Part shown: positions 1-7,644 of the stretch, one piece after another
How the letters are laid out: the number at the start of each line of letters is the position of its first letter
Numbering within the stretch: the stretch's first letter is position 1
Position numbers and translations under genes: made by a program
The notes under the pieces: model-generated
Databases searched by the model: none
Told to the model about the DNA's origin: nothing
What the model saw: the letters and a program-made list of their open reading frames with translations, nothing else
From: Micromonospora humi
Lineage (GTDB): Bacteria; Actinomycetota; Actinomycetes; Mycobacteriales; Micromonosporaceae
Assembly (NCBI RefSeq): GCF_900090105.1
Contig: NZ_FMDM01000011.1
Span: 181,763-245,762, forward strand
Reading direction: 5' to 3'
DNA: 64,000 nt

Positions 1-176
1 TGCTCGTGGTCGACGACGTTGCGGGCGAAGAGGACGACCGACCCGAGCCCTTCGCCGAGCCAGCGGCAGACCCACTGCGGCGGCGTGGTGCCGACGAACC
101 CGGGTTGCAGGACGGCGGCGGCGAGGGCCGCCAGGTCTCCGGTAGCTCCGACGATCCGCTCGCTCCTCGCGCTCAC
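1..176 (-). CDS. Glycoside hydrolase family 3 protein (beta-N-acetylhexosaminidase-like), N-terminal fragment
   Basis: Partial gene: only about 58 N-terminal codons lie inside the window and the rest continues leftwards past base 1. Reading from a GTG at 176, the protein shows AVLQPGFVGTTPPQW followed by LGEGLGSVVLFARNV. This is the opening of the NagZ-like GH3 barrel, where a 'GF.G..PP..' turn precedes 'G..GV.LF.RN'. Members hydrolyse beta-N-acetylglucosaminides or related glycosides and often act in peptidoglycan recycling, but substrate cannot be judged from this fragment. The start is the first in-frame GTG giving the family's usual short lead-in; a purine-rich stretch lies upstream. The plus-strand open frames over it have no family resemblance. 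Confidence 0.72.
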   Translation of the reverse strand, partial: MSARSERIVGATGDLAALAAAVLQPGFVGTTPPQWVCRWLGEGLGSVVLFARNVVDHE

Positions 177-313
177 CCTGTCGTACCCCCGTCTCCCCCA
201 CGGACCCGCCACGACCGGCGGGTGCTGACATGGTCACACCGCGCAGCTAAATAGTCAACAATCCTTACTGTTAGGCGCTGGCCCTCGGCCATCCACCGTG
301 GGAGAGTTCAGAC

Positions 314-436
314 ATGCCCGTCCTGCCGCTCGCCGACGCCACCGGCGCCGCCGACATCCCCGGCGTACGCCTGCTCGGCCTGGTGGTCGGCGCCCTGTTC
401 CTGCTGATCGCGATCCGAGCGATGTTCCGCCGCTGA
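314..436 (+). CDS. Small single-pass membrane protein (40 aa)
   Basis: A 40-codon frame, ATG to TGA, beginning MPVLPLADATGAADIPGVRL and followed by one hydrophobic helix (LLGLVVGALFLLIAIRAMF) and two terminal arginines. A GGGAGAG stretch lies about 9 bases upstream. The third codon positions are strongly G/C as in real genes here. It sits between the GH3 gene and the F420-type oxidoreductase and could be cotranscribed with the latter (47-bp gap). No function can be assigned. The hydrophobic-helix-plus-basic-tail layout fits an N-out/C-in single-pass membrane peptide; this is inference. Confidence 0.6.
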   Translation: MPVLPLADATGAADIPGVRLLGLVVGALFLLIAIRAMFRR

Positions 437-483
437 CCCTCGGGGTAGGGAGGCCGGTGTCCGGACACGGCGGAGGGGAAACA

Positions 484-1434
484 ATGAGGATCGGCTACTT
501 CCTGTCCAGCGAGGAGTACACCCCGGCCGAACTGCTGGCCCAGGCGCGCGGCGCCGAGCAGGCCGGCTTCGAGGCACTGTGGATCTCCGACCACTACCAC
601 CCGTGGGTCGACGCGCAGGGCCAGAGCCCGTTCGTGTGGTCCACCATCGGCGCGCTCAGCCAGGTCTGCCGGCTGCCGGTGACCACGGCGGTCACCTGCC
701 CGACCGTGCGCCTCCACCCGGCGGTCGTCGCCCAGGCGGCGGCCACCAGCGCGGTGCTGCACGAGGGACGCTTCGTGCTCGGCGTGGGCAGCGGCGAGGC
801 GCTGAACGAGCACATCTTCGGCGACGCCTGGCCGCAGGCCGACGTCCGGCTGGAGATGCTCGAGGAGGCGGTCGAGGTGATCCGCGAGCTGTGGCGCGGC
901 GACTTCGTCAACCACCACGGCACGCACTACACGGTGGAGCACGCCCGCGTCTACACCCGACCCGAGACGCCCCCGTCGATCTACGTCTCCGGCTTCGGCC
1001 CGAAGGCGATCGAGCTGGCCGCGCGCATCGGCGACGGGTACGTCAGCATGATGCCCGACGCCGACATGGTGCGCCGGTTCCGCGACGCCGGCGGCGGCGA
1101 CAAGCCGTGCCAGGGCGGCTTCAAGGCCGCGTACGCCGACACCGCCGACGAGGGCGCGCGGATCGCGTACGAGCGCTGGCCCAACGCGGGCGTGCCGGGC
1201 GAGCTGTCCCAGGTGCTTCCCTCGCCACGCCACTTCGAGCAGGCCGCGCAGCTGGTCCGCCCGGAGCAGGTGCGGGAGGCGTTCGTCTGCGGTCCGGACG
1301 CCGACGGCCACCTGGAGATGATCGACAAGTACGCCAAGGCCGGCTTCGACGAGGTCTACGTCGCCAACACCGGCCCGCACTGGCAGGGCCTGTTCGACCT
1401 CTACCAGCGGGAGGTGCTGCCCCGGCTGCGGTGA
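484..1434 (+). CDS. F420-dependent LLM-class oxidoreductase (TIGR03557-type)
   Basis: A 316-residue luciferase-like monooxygenase-fold protein, the length usual for this F420-binding subfamily. Visible signatures are MRIGYFLSSEEYTP at the N-terminus, WISDHYHPWVDAQGQSPF (the 'SDH..PW...QG' loop typical of F420-type LLM proteins), GVGSGEALNEHI and the C-terminal AGFDEVYVANTGPHWQGLF. Such enzymes use reduced F420 for hydride transfer to varied substrates; this one's substrate is unknown. The ATG at 484 follows a GGAGGGGAAA Shine-Dalgarno. The frame is open further upstream (to 298) but that part is not family-like. It ends 9 bp before the convergent TetR gene. A second member of the same family lies at 53590-54555. 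Confidence 0.9.
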   Translation: MRIGYFLSSEEYTPAELLAQARGAEQAGFEALWISDHYHPWVDAQGQSPFVWSTIGALSQVCRLPVTTAVTCPTVRLHPAVVAQAAATSAVLHEGRFVLGVGSGEALNEHIFGDAWPQADVRLEMLEEAVEVIRELWRGDFVNHHGTHYTVEHARVYTRPETPPSIYVSGFGPKAIELAARIGDGYVSMMPDADMVRRFRDAGGGDKPCQGGFKAAYADTADEGARIAYERWPNAGVPGELSQVLPSPRHFEQAAQLVRPEQVREAFVCGPDADGHLEMIDKYAKAGFDEVYVANTGPHWQGLFDLYQREVLPRLR

Positions 1435-1443
1435 GCGCCCGCC

Positions 1444-2082
1444 TCAGCCGGGCCCGGCCGGCGCCACCCCGCGCAGCAGCGTGTCGACCAGGGCGGCCAC
1501 CAGCTCCGGGTCGGGCTGCGGCGGCCCCCCGGCCGGGTCGAGCAGCCGGCTCAGCACCAGGTCGTGGCAGACGCCGACGAGCAGGGTCGCCGCCGCCCGC
1601 GGGTCGGCGGTCGGCGCGACCCGGCCCAGGCGTTGCTCGGCCCGCAGATAGTCGGCGAACTCCGCCCGTACGCCGGGGTCGCCGCCGGGCAGGGCGGGCA
1701 GCTCGGCGAGCCGGGCGAGCAGTTTCGGCTGGGTGGTCAGGCCGGCGAGCGCGGGCAGGATCGCCGCGTGCAGCGCCAGCGACCGGTCCAGCCAGACCCG
1801 GAGGTTGCCGGCCAGGCTGCCCTCGCCGGGTTGCGGGACGGCACCCGCCAGCGCCGCCTCGACCGCCCGGATGTGCGCGTGCAGCGCGTGGGCGAGCAGC
1901 TCCTCCTTGTCGGCGAAGTGGTTGTAGAGCACCCCGTCGGCGACGCCGGCCTCGCGGGCCACGTCGCGTACGGTCAGCCCGGCCGCCCCGCGCCGGTCCA
2001 GCAGGCGCGCGGCGGCCGCGATCAGGTGCTCGCGCAGGCTCTGCCCACCGTCGCGCAGCACGGCCGCTCTCCTGGGTGCCAT
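1444..2082 (-). CDS. TetR/AcrR family transcriptional regulator
   Basis: A 212-aa one-component repressor. The N-terminal helix-turn-helix is clear: LREHLIAAAARLLDRRGAAG, TVRDVAREAGVADGVLYNHF, ADKEELLAHAL, at about residues 15-62. It is followed by a divergent alpha-helical ligand domain of normal length. The start is the ATG at 2082; a GTG directly before it (2085) is an alternative. No Shine-Dalgarno is visible, but TAGGAT (minus strand, 2096-2091) ends 5-8 bases before the start, which suggests a leaderless transcript. Targets are not visible. The methyltransferase gene immediately upstream on the same strand, with a palindrome in front of it, is a candidate but this is inference. Confidence 0.88.
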   Translation of the reverse strand: MAPRRAAVLRDGGQSLREHLIAAAARLLDRRGAAGLTVRDVAREAGVADGVLYNHFADKEELLAHALHAHIRAVEAALAGAVPQPGEGSLAGNLRVWLDRSLALHAAILPALAGLTTQPKLLARLAELPALPGGDPGVRAEFADYLRAEQRLGRVAPTADPRAAATLLVGVCHDLVLSRLLDPAGGPPQPDPELVAALVDTLLRGVAPAGPG

Positions 2083-2108
2083 CACCGCAGATCCTAGGGG
2101 GTGGGGGT

Positions 2109-2144
2109 GCCGGGGCCGGCTCCCCCGTGCGAGCCGGCCCCGGC
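2109..2144 (-). terminator. Hairpin after the methyltransferase gene
   Basis: Perfect 13-bp inverted repeat, GCCGGGGCCGGCT (2109-2121) and its complement (2132-2144), with a 10-base loop, 17 bases past the methyltransferase stop on the minus strand. There is no T-run, as is usual for actinobacterial terminators. Confidence 0.55.
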
Positions 2145-2161
2145 GGCAGCGGGGCCCGGGA

Positions 2162-3016
2162 TCAGCCGGGCCGTCGGGCGGTCACCAGCCAGGCGGCGGT
2201 GCGCAGCCGGACGCCGTCCGGGCCGGCGTACGGGCGCATGGCCGCCACCAACGCGCCCCGGACCCGCTCACCGACCGCCGGTCCGAGCGGCGCGAGCCGG
2301 TGCCGGACCGGCCCCCACCCGGCCAGGAACGCGCCGGCGTCGGCCGCGTCGCGTCCCCAGGTCCCGGCCACCTCGTGGCGCGCGCAGTCGACGTCGACCA
2401 GACCGGCGTCGGTGAGCACCTCGCGGGTCACCGCCGGGTCGGCGAGCGAGAGCGGCCCGCCGGCCGGGGCGTCGTCGGCCGTCGGGGTGGCGTCGTCGGG
2501 CGGTTCCGGGAGCGTGGCCAGCGGCGCGAGCGCGGCGCCCAGGTCGCCGCGTCGCCAGTCGTCGAGGCAGACGAAGGCCAGCCGCCCGCCGGGGCGCAGT
2601 GCCCGGGTCAGGTTGCCGAAGGCGGCGACCGGCTCGGCGAAGAACATCACGCCGAACCGGCTCAGCACCACGTCGTACGCCCCGGGGGCGAACGGGTGCA
2701 CCTGGGCGTCGGCCCGCAGGAAGTCGACGTTGGACACCGCCTCGGCGGCGGTGGCGGCGCGGGCGGTGGCCAGCATGGGCGCGGAGAGGTCGACGCCGAG
2801 CGCCGACCCGGTGCCGCTCCGACCGGCGGCGAGGCGGGTCAGCTGGCCGGTGCCGCAGCCGACGTCGAGCACCCGGTCGCCCGGCCGGACGGCGGCGAGC
2901 AGCAGGTCGTTGAAGCCGGCGTTGACCGCGTCGTAGCGGTGCCGGTGTGCCGCCCAGTGCCGGCCCTCGTACCCGTTCCAGGCGCGTTCCTGCTGGTCGT
3001 TGCGGATATCGGGCAT
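2162..3016 (-). CDS. Class I SAM-dependent methyltransferase
   Basis: A 284-aa methyltransferase. The AdoMet-binding motif I (VLDVGCGTGQLT) is near residue 50, the acidic motif II region (LGVDLSAPML) follows, then YDVVLSRFGVMFF (motif IV) and LRPGGRLAFVCLDDW (motif V-VI). The N-terminal WNGYEGRHWAAHRHRYDAVN is usual for the UbiE/Methyltransf_11-like group. Substrate unknown. ATG 3016 is chosen because AGG lies 6 bases in front of it; an ATG four codons earlier (3028) overlaps less well with a ribosome site. The palindrome at 3033-3046 is just upstream and probably controls this gene. Confidence 0.87.
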   Translation of the reverse strand: MPDIRNDQQERAWNGYEGRHWAAHRHRYDAVNAGFNDLLLAAVRPGDRVLDVGCGTGQLTRLAAGRSGTGSALGVDLSAPMLATARAATAAEAVSNVDFLRADAQVHPFAPGAYDVVLSRFGVMFFAEPVAAFGNLTRALRPGGRLAFVCLDDWRRGDLGAALAPLATLPEPPDDATPTADDAPAGGPLSLADPAVTREVLTDAGLVDVDCARHEVAGTWGRDAADAGAFLAGWGPVRHRLAPLGPAVGERVRGALVAAMRPYAGPDGVRLRTAAWLVTARRPG

Positions 3017-3032
3017 CCCGCACCTCATTCCG

Positions 3033-3046
3033 TGAACAATTGTTCA
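3033..3046. promoter_or_regulatory. 14-bp perfect palindrome upstream of the methyltransferase
   Basis: TGAACAATTGTTCA is a perfect, AT-rich palindrome in otherwise very GC-rich DNA, 17 bases upstream of the methyltransferase start and about 93 bases upstream of recQ. Its form fits the operator of a dimeric regulator of the TetR or MarR type. The TetR gene next to the methyltransferase is the nearest candidate ligand-responsive repressor (inference). Confidence 0.5.
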
Positions 3047-3138
3047 TGAACGTGCATTCATAATGCCGCCGGTCGTTACCGTACGTCAACCTCCGCCCCG
3101 GTTTCGGCCTCGGAGACCGGGGGTAGCTGTGGCCGTTG

Positions 3139-4770
3139 ATGAAACTGACGACGCACGCCACCAACCTGCGCCACGCGGCGAAGAACCTGTTCGGCTGGAC
3201 CGCGCTGCGGCCCAACCAGCTGGCCGCCATGCGCGCCGTCATGAAGCGCCACGACGCCCTGGTGGTGCTGCCCACCGGCGCCGGCAAGTCGGCGATCTAC
3301 CAGATCCCGGCCAGCCTCATCCCCGGCCCGACCGTGGTGATCTCACCGCTGCTCGCGCTCCAGCAGGACCAGATCGCCGCGCTCAACGAGCGCCAGCGGC
3401 CGGAGCTGCGCGCGGTGCGGATCAGCTCGGACGAGAGCGCCACGCAGCAGGCCGAGGCGATCGAGGAGATCCGGGCCGGTCGGGCCGAGTTCCTCTTCAT
3501 CACGCCGGAGGCGCTGAGCAACCCGGACCGGCTCGCCGAGGTCCGCTCGCTCGCCCCGGCGCTGGTCGCGATCGACGAGGCGCACTGCATCTCGTCCTGG
3601 GGACACGACTTCCGGCCGGACTATCTCGCGCTCGGCCACCTCATCGACGGCCTCGGCCGCCCCCCGGTGGTGGCGCTGACGGCCACCGCCTCCCCGCCGG
3701 TCCGCGACGACATCATCGCCCGGCTGCGGCTGCGCGAGCCCGAGGTGGTGGTCTCCGGGCTGGACCGGCCCAACCTCTTCCTCGAGGTGGCCTACTGCCC
3801 GACCGACGACTACCGCTGGCGGCGGCTGATCGCGCTGCTGCGCGACGACGAGCGCCCCGGCATCATCTACGTGCCGACCCGACGCGCGGCCGAGGAACTG
3901 GCCGAGCGGCTGACCACCGCGGGCTTCCCCGCCGAGTTCTACCACGGCGGCATGCCCACCGGGGCGCGGCACCAGCTGCACGAGGCTTTCCTCGCCGATC
4001 AGGTGCCGATCATGGTGGCCACCTCGGCGTTCGGGATGGGCATCGACAAGCCGAACATCGCCTGGGTGGTGCACATGGCGCTGCCCGACTCGCCGGACAG
4101 CTACTTCCAGGAGATCGGCCGGGCCGGCCGGGACGGCTCGCCGTCGCGGGTGCTGCTGCTCTGGCGGTCCGAGGACGTCGGCCTCCAGCGCTACTTCAGC
4201 GGCGGCCTGCCGAACGAGAAGGAGCTGTGTGACCTCGCCGCGGTGCTGCGGAGCAAGGCCCGCACCCGCAAGGAGCTGCGCGAACTGACCGGCCTGGGCC
4301 CGCGCAAGCTCGGCCAGTACCTGTCCCTGCTGGAACAGATCGGCGCCGCCGAGCCCCGCGCCCGGCAGCGCGTCGGCGCGCCCCGCTACGCCCCGGACGC
4401 GGTCGAGGCCGGGCAGGCGGCGCGCACCGAGGCCGAGCGGCAGCAGACCGTGACCCGCTCGCGCACCGACATGATGCGCGCGTTCGCCGAGACCACCGGC
4501 TGCCGGGGGCAGGTCCTGCTGGCCTACTTCGGCGAGCAGATGAACGAGGTCTGCGGCCACTGCGACAACTGCCACGCCGGCACCAGCGTGGCGAACGACG
4601 GCGCGGTGGGGCCGTTCCCGGTGCACAGCCAGGTCCGCCACGGCGAGTGGGGGTCCGGCCTGGTGCTCAACTACGAGGACGACCGGATGACGGTGCTCTT
4701 CGACGAGGTGGGCTACAAGACGCTGTCCGTGCGCGTGGTGTCCGAACAGGGCCTGCTGGAGCTGGACTAG
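3139..4770 (+). CDS. recQ: RecQ-family ATP-dependent DNA helicase
   Basis: A 543-aa superfamily-2 helicase. Walker A PTGAGKS lies at residues 45-51. The DEAH box inside AIDEAHCISSWGHDFRPDY (DEAH about 146-149) has the RecQ-specific extension. Motifs IV-VI follow: GIIYVPTRRAAEELAERL, FGMGIDKPNI and QEIGRAGRDG. The RecQ zinc site is present: Cys at about 455, 472, 475 and 478 (VCGHCDNC). The C-terminal tail (VRHGEWGSGLVLNYEDDRMTVL) replaces an HRDC domain and is common in actinobacterial short RecQs. It unwinds recombination intermediates. ATG 3139 directly follows an in-frame TTG; no strong ribosome site is visible. Confidence 0.94.
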   Translation: MKLTTHATNLRHAAKNLFGWTALRPNQLAAMRAVMKRHDALVVLPTGAGKSAIYQIPASLIPGPTVVISPLLALQQDQIAALNERQRPELRAVRISSDESATQQAEAIEEIRAGRAEFLFITPEALSNPDRLAEVRSLAPALVAIDEAHCISSWGHDFRPDYLALGHLIDGLGRPPVVALTATASPPVRDDIIARLRLREPEVVVSGLDRPNLFLEVAYCPTDDYRWRRLIALLRDDERPGIIYVPTRRAAEELAERLTTAGFPAEFYHGGMPTGARHQLHEAFLADQVPIMVATSAFGMGIDKPNIAWVVHMALPDSPDSYFQEIGRAGRDGSPSRVLLLWRSEDVGLQRYFSGGLPNEKELCDLAAVLRSKARTRKELRELTGLGPRKLGQYLSLLEQIGAAEPRARQRVGAPRYAPDAVEAGQAARTEAERQQTVTRSRTDMMRAFAETTGCRGQVLLAYFGEQMNEVCGHCDNCHAGTSVANDGAVGPFPVHSQVRHGEWGSGLVLNYEDDRMTVLFDEVGYKTLSVRVVSEQGLLELD

Positions 4771-4778
4771 CCTGACCC

Positions 4779-4797
4779 GGGCACCGTCACGGTGCCC
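4779..4797 (+). terminator. Hairpin after recQ
   Basis: GGGCACCG (4779-4786), loop TCA, CGGTGCCC (4790-4797), 9 bases after the recQ stop. It is an 8-bp GC stem followed by GTCGACAAAA, so there is no T-run. Confidence 0.5.
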
Positions 4798-4834
4798 GTC
4801 GACAAAACGACGAACACGGCGAAAGGACCTGATC

Positions 4835-5338
4835 GTGATCGAGCAGCCGGCGTACACCCGGTTCGGCGTCTCCGACGAGGAGTGGGGGCTGCTGGCGGGT
4901 CTGCCGCAGGCGGTGCTCACCGCGGCGGCCGCGGCCGAGTCCGACGGCACCCGACGGACCATGGCCGAGAACGCCGCCGGGTTGGAGACCATCGCCGCCG
5001 GCCGCGAGTCGGCCAGCCCGCTGGTGGCGGCCGTGGCCGGCGAGATCATCGCCCGGGTCGGCGACCCGGAGACCGGCGCCGAGCTGCCGGTGATCACGCC
5101 GGACGACCCGACGGCGATGATCGAGGACGTGCTCGCCCGCGCCGGCCAGGCCTCCGCCCTGCTCACCGGCAAGGTGGACGAGGGGCAGGCCGGGGCATAC
5201 CGGCACTGGCTGGTGGAGATCGCCGAGCAGGTGGTGGGCGCCGCCTCCACCGGCGGCATCCTGGGCATCGGCGGCGACGTGGTGAGCGACTCGGAGCGCC
5301 GGTTCCGGGACCGGCTGTCCCAGGTGCTCAACGACTGA
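4835..5338 (+). CDS. Conserved-looking hypothetical protein, helical, 167 aa
   Basis: GTG start preceded by GAAAGGA at the right distance. The protein begins MIEQPAYTRFGVSDEEWGLL and is rich in Ala, Glu and Gly. It reads as a soluble alpha-helical protein with no signal peptide or membrane segment, and it ends in GGDVVSDSERRFRDRLSQVLND. The helical bundle with GILGIGGD before the last helix resembles actinobacterial TerB-like or 'DUF' stress proteins, but I cannot name a family. It stands alone between the recQ hairpin and the strong hairpin at 5384-5422, so it is probably monocistronic. Confidence 0.75.
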   Translation: MIEQPAYTRFGVSDEEWGLLAGLPQAVLTAAAAAESDGTRRTMAENAAGLETIAAGRESASPLVAAVAGEIIARVGDPETGAELPVITPDDPTAMIEDVLARAGQASALLTGKVDEGQAGAYRHWLVEIAEQVVGAASTGGILGIGGDVVSDSERRFRDRLSQVLND

Positions 5339-5364
5339 GCGGACCCGTAACAGAAGGTTTCACG

Positions 5365-5379
5365 TCCGTCAATGACGGA
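5365..5379. promoter_or_regulatory. 15-bp inverted repeat upstream of the AraC gene
   Basis: TCCGTCA, one central A, TGACGGA. It lies between the unknown 167-aa gene and the AraC-type regulator, directly before a terminator-like hairpin. It could be an operator or simply part of the 3' structure of the upstream transcript. Confidence 0.3.
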
Positions 5380-5383
5380 GGTC

Positions 5384-5422
5384 ACGCCCCACGGGCTGCC
5401 GCTTTTCGGCCCCGTGGGGCGT
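5384..5422 (+). terminator. Strong hairpin terminator before the AraC gene
   Basis: Perfect 12-bp stem ACGCCCCACGGG (5384-5395) with its complement at 5411-5422. The 15-base loop can itself pair further (GCCG with CGGC). It follows the upstream gene by 45 bases and separates it from the AraC-type regulator at 5459. Confidence 0.65.
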
Positions 5423-5458
5423 CGTGTTCATAGGGATGACGAACCACGGGGGTCGTTC

Positions 5459-6496
5459 ATGGACACAGTGTTGCAACCGCGGATCTTCGACACCGCGGAG
5501 GCGCCCGCCGCCGACCGGTTGGCGCTCTGGCTGGAGGTGATCGCCGAGACGCCGGCGCTCATGCGGGTCCGCACCGAGCACGCCGACAACTTCCTGGCCC
5601 GGGCGGAGTTCCTCGACCTGGGGCCGATGCAGCTCATCCGGCACCGCTACCCCTCACTGGACGGGATCCGGACCCGCAAGCTGATCAAACGCTCCGACGC
5701 CGACTACTACGTGCTCGCGCTGACGCTCAACGGCACCGGCATCACCGACCAGGACGGGCAACGCGGAGTCTGCCCGCCCGGCGACTTCACCTTCTTCGAC
5801 TGCGCCCGACCGCAGGAGATCAGCCACCACGCGGACGACGGGCGGGCCGCCGCGTCGGTGGTGGCCCTCATCCCGTACGACGCGCTGCCGTTGCCGCACC
5901 GCCGGCTCACTCCGCTGTTCGCCGGCCGGATGTCCGGCAGCCAGGGCGTGGGCGCGCTGCTGGCCGACTACCTCATCCGGATCACCGGCCATCCGGAGCA
6001 GTACCACGCGGTCGACGCCGAGCGGCTGGGCACCGTCGGCCTGGATCTGGTCACCACGCTGCTCGGGCGCCACCTGGTCTCCGAGGAGGCGGTCCCGACC
6101 GAGGTCCGGCGCCGCGCCCTGCTGGCCCAGGTGCAGGCGCACGTCCGGCAGCATCTCGGCGACTCCACGCTGGACCCGCACACGATCGCCGACGCCCACC
6201 ACATCTCGGTGCGCTCCCTGCACCGGCTCTTCGAGTCCGAAGAGACCACCGTCGCGGCGTACATCCGCGACGAGCGGCTGGCCCGGTGCCGCCGGGACCT
6301 CGCCGACCCGGCGCTGGGCGGCCGCTCGATCCGGCTCATCGCCGGCCGCTGGGGCTTCCGGGACAAGGCCCACTTCAGCCGCGCCTTCCGGGCCGCGCAG
6401 GCGGAGACACCGCAGGCGTACCGGGCGCGTCACCTGGAACAGGCACGGAACGTCAACAGCGCGGCATCCGAAGTCAACTCACCACGTACAGAATGA
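5459..6496 (+). CDS. AraC family transcriptional regulator with cupin-like sensor domain
   Basis: A 345-aa regulator. The N-terminal two thirds form an 'AraC-binding-like' sensor (LALWLEVIAETP, LIKRSDADYYVLALTLNGTG, GDFTFFDCARPQEI). The C-terminal 100 residues carry two helix-turn-helix units, TIADAHHISVRSLHRLFE and SIRLIAGRWGFRDKAHFSRAF, ending with ETPQAYRARH. The effector is unknown. ATG 5459 is preferred over an earlier in-frame ATG at 5372, because the first 29 codons overlap the terminator hairpin and look non-coding. No co-oriented neighbour exists, so its targets may be elsewhere. Confidence 0.9.
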   Translation: MDTVLQPRIFDTAEAPAADRLALWLEVIAETPALMRVRTEHADNFLARAEFLDLGPMQLIRHRYPSLDGIRTRKLIKRSDADYYVLALTLNGTGITDQDGQRGVCPPGDFTFFDCARPQEISHHADDGRAAASVVALIPYDALPLPHRRLTPLFAGRMSGSQGVGALLADYLIRITGHPEQYHAVDAERLGTVGLDLVTTLLGRHLVSEEAVPTEVRRRALLAQVQAHVRQHLGDSTLDPHTIADAHHISVRSLHRLFESEETTVAAYIRDERLARCRRDLADPALGGRSIRLIAGRWGFRDKAHFSRAFRAAQAETPQAYRARHLEQARNVNSAASEVNSPRTE

Positions 6497-6611
6497 ACCC
6501 GGGCCGCCGACGGCGGTCCACCGGTAACGGGGGGCCGCGGCGAGGCGCCCGCGGCTGTCCGGCCGCGGGCGACCCGCCCCGGTTGGCCCCGGCGACGCAC
6601 GACCCCGGTCT

Positions 6612-6649
6612 CCGGCCCCGTCGCTTCCCCCCAGGACCGACGGGGCCGG
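6612..6649. terminator. Bidirectional hairpin between converging genes
   Basis: Perfect 12-bp inverted repeat CCGGCCCCGTCG (6612-6623) and CGACGGGGCCGG (6638-6649) with a 14-base loop. It lies between the AraC gene (ends 6496) and the minus-strand topoisomerase gene (ends 6655), so it can serve both. Confidence 0.6.
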
Positions 6650-6654
6650 TCGGG

Positions 6655-7644
6655 TCAGTCGGCCTCCTCCTCCAGCAGCGTCAGCACGGACTTCTCCACC
6701 GTCTCGCGCGGCATCTCCGGGCGCACCGGCGCCAACACCCCGTCGTGGTAGAGGTCGACCACGCGCGGATCCACGTAGGACGTCCGCGCCACGGTCGGCG
6801 TGTTGCCGAGCAGGTCGGCGACCGAGCGCATCACCGCCGCGACGGCCCGCCGACGGGCGGTCACGGACCGCTGCGCCCCCACCGTGGCCAGTTCCGTGGC
6901 GGCCAGCACGGTCGCGTGCCAGGTGCGGAAGTCCTTCGCGGTCATCTCCCCGCCGCTGGCGTCGCGCAGGTAGTCGTTCACCTCGTCGCTGCGCACGTCA
7001 CGCCAGGACCGCCCGTCCCAGTAGCCGAACAACCGCTCCTGGGCGCGCCGCCGCCGGCGCAGGTTCACCAGCACCTGGCACAGCTCCGCGTCCTCGATCC
7101 GGCGGACCTGGTCGATGCCGCCCTTGGCCTTGAACTCGAAGACCACGCATCCGCCGCGCGAACGGGCGTGCTCGGGGCGCAGCGTGGACACGCCGAACGT
7201 GGGATCGTCGCCGGTGGCGTACTGGTCGCTGCCGACCCGGAACGCGCCCATGTCGAGCAGCCGGGCCACGGTCGCCAACACCCGCTCCCGCCGCAGGCCG
7301 CGCAGCGCCAGGTCGTGGGCGACCCGGTCGCGCAGCGCCGGCAGCCGGTGCGCCACCTCCAGCACGTGGTCGAACTTGGCCTCGTCGCGCTTGCGGCGCC
7401 ACTGCGGGTGGTAGAGGTACTGCTTGCGCCCGGCCGCGTCGACGCCGGTGGCCTGGATGTGCCCGTTCGGGTACGGCGAGATCCACACGTCCCGCCACGC
7501 GGGCGGGATCACCAGCTCGCGCAGGCGCGTCAGCTCGTCGGCGTCGCGTACCGGCTCGCCCCTCGCGTCGAGGAAGAGCCAGCCCTTGCCGCGTCGCCGG
7601 CGCCCGTACCCGGGCCGGCCCGGGTCGCTACGCCGCAACCGCAC
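6655..7644 (-). CDS. Type IB DNA topoisomerase (poxvirus-like)
   Basis: A 329-aa enzyme that relaxes supercoils through a 3'-phosphotyrosine intermediate. It starts with VRLRRSDPGRPGY and RRRRGKGWLFLD, the usual bacterial TopIB opening. It continues with IPPAWRDVWISPYPNGHIQATG, RVGSDQY, TLRPEHARSRGGCVVFEFKAKGG in parts, and TAKDFRTWHATVLAA, and ends with the catalytic tyrosine context RTSYVDPRVVDLY. The GTG at 7644 fits the family N-terminus; the frame is open to 7701 but that part has no similarity. Its start overlaps the end of the GT9 gene by 17 bases, so it is probably the last gene of the heptose operon transcript. Confidence 0.93.
   Translation of the reverse strand: MRLRRSDPGRPGYGRRRRGKGWLFLDARGEPVRDADELTRLRELVIPPAWRDVWISPYPNGHIQATGVDAAGRKQYLYHPQWRRKRDEAKFDHVLEVAHRLPALRDRVAHDLALRGLRRERVLATVARLLDMGAFRVGSDQYATGDDPTFGVSTLRPEHARSRGGCVVFEFKAKGGIDQVRRIEDAELCQVLVNLRRRRRAQERLFGYWDGRSWRDVRSDEVNDYLRDASGGEMTAKDFRTWHATVLAATELATVGAQRSVTARRRAVAAVMRSVADLLGNTPTVARTSYVDPRVVDLYHDGVLAPVRPEMPRETVEKSVLTLLEEEAD

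Noticed and set aside
579..2936. Very long plus-strand open frame with Arg/Pro/Gly-rich translation
   Set aside because: It lies antisense to or out of frame with the F420-type, TetR and methyltransferase genes; composition is that of a high-GC shadow frame and it has no motif.
4792..5433. Plus-strand frame overlapping the unknown 167-aa gene
   Set aside because: Out-of-frame shadow with Arg/Gly-rich translation; the 167-aa frame has the ribosome site.
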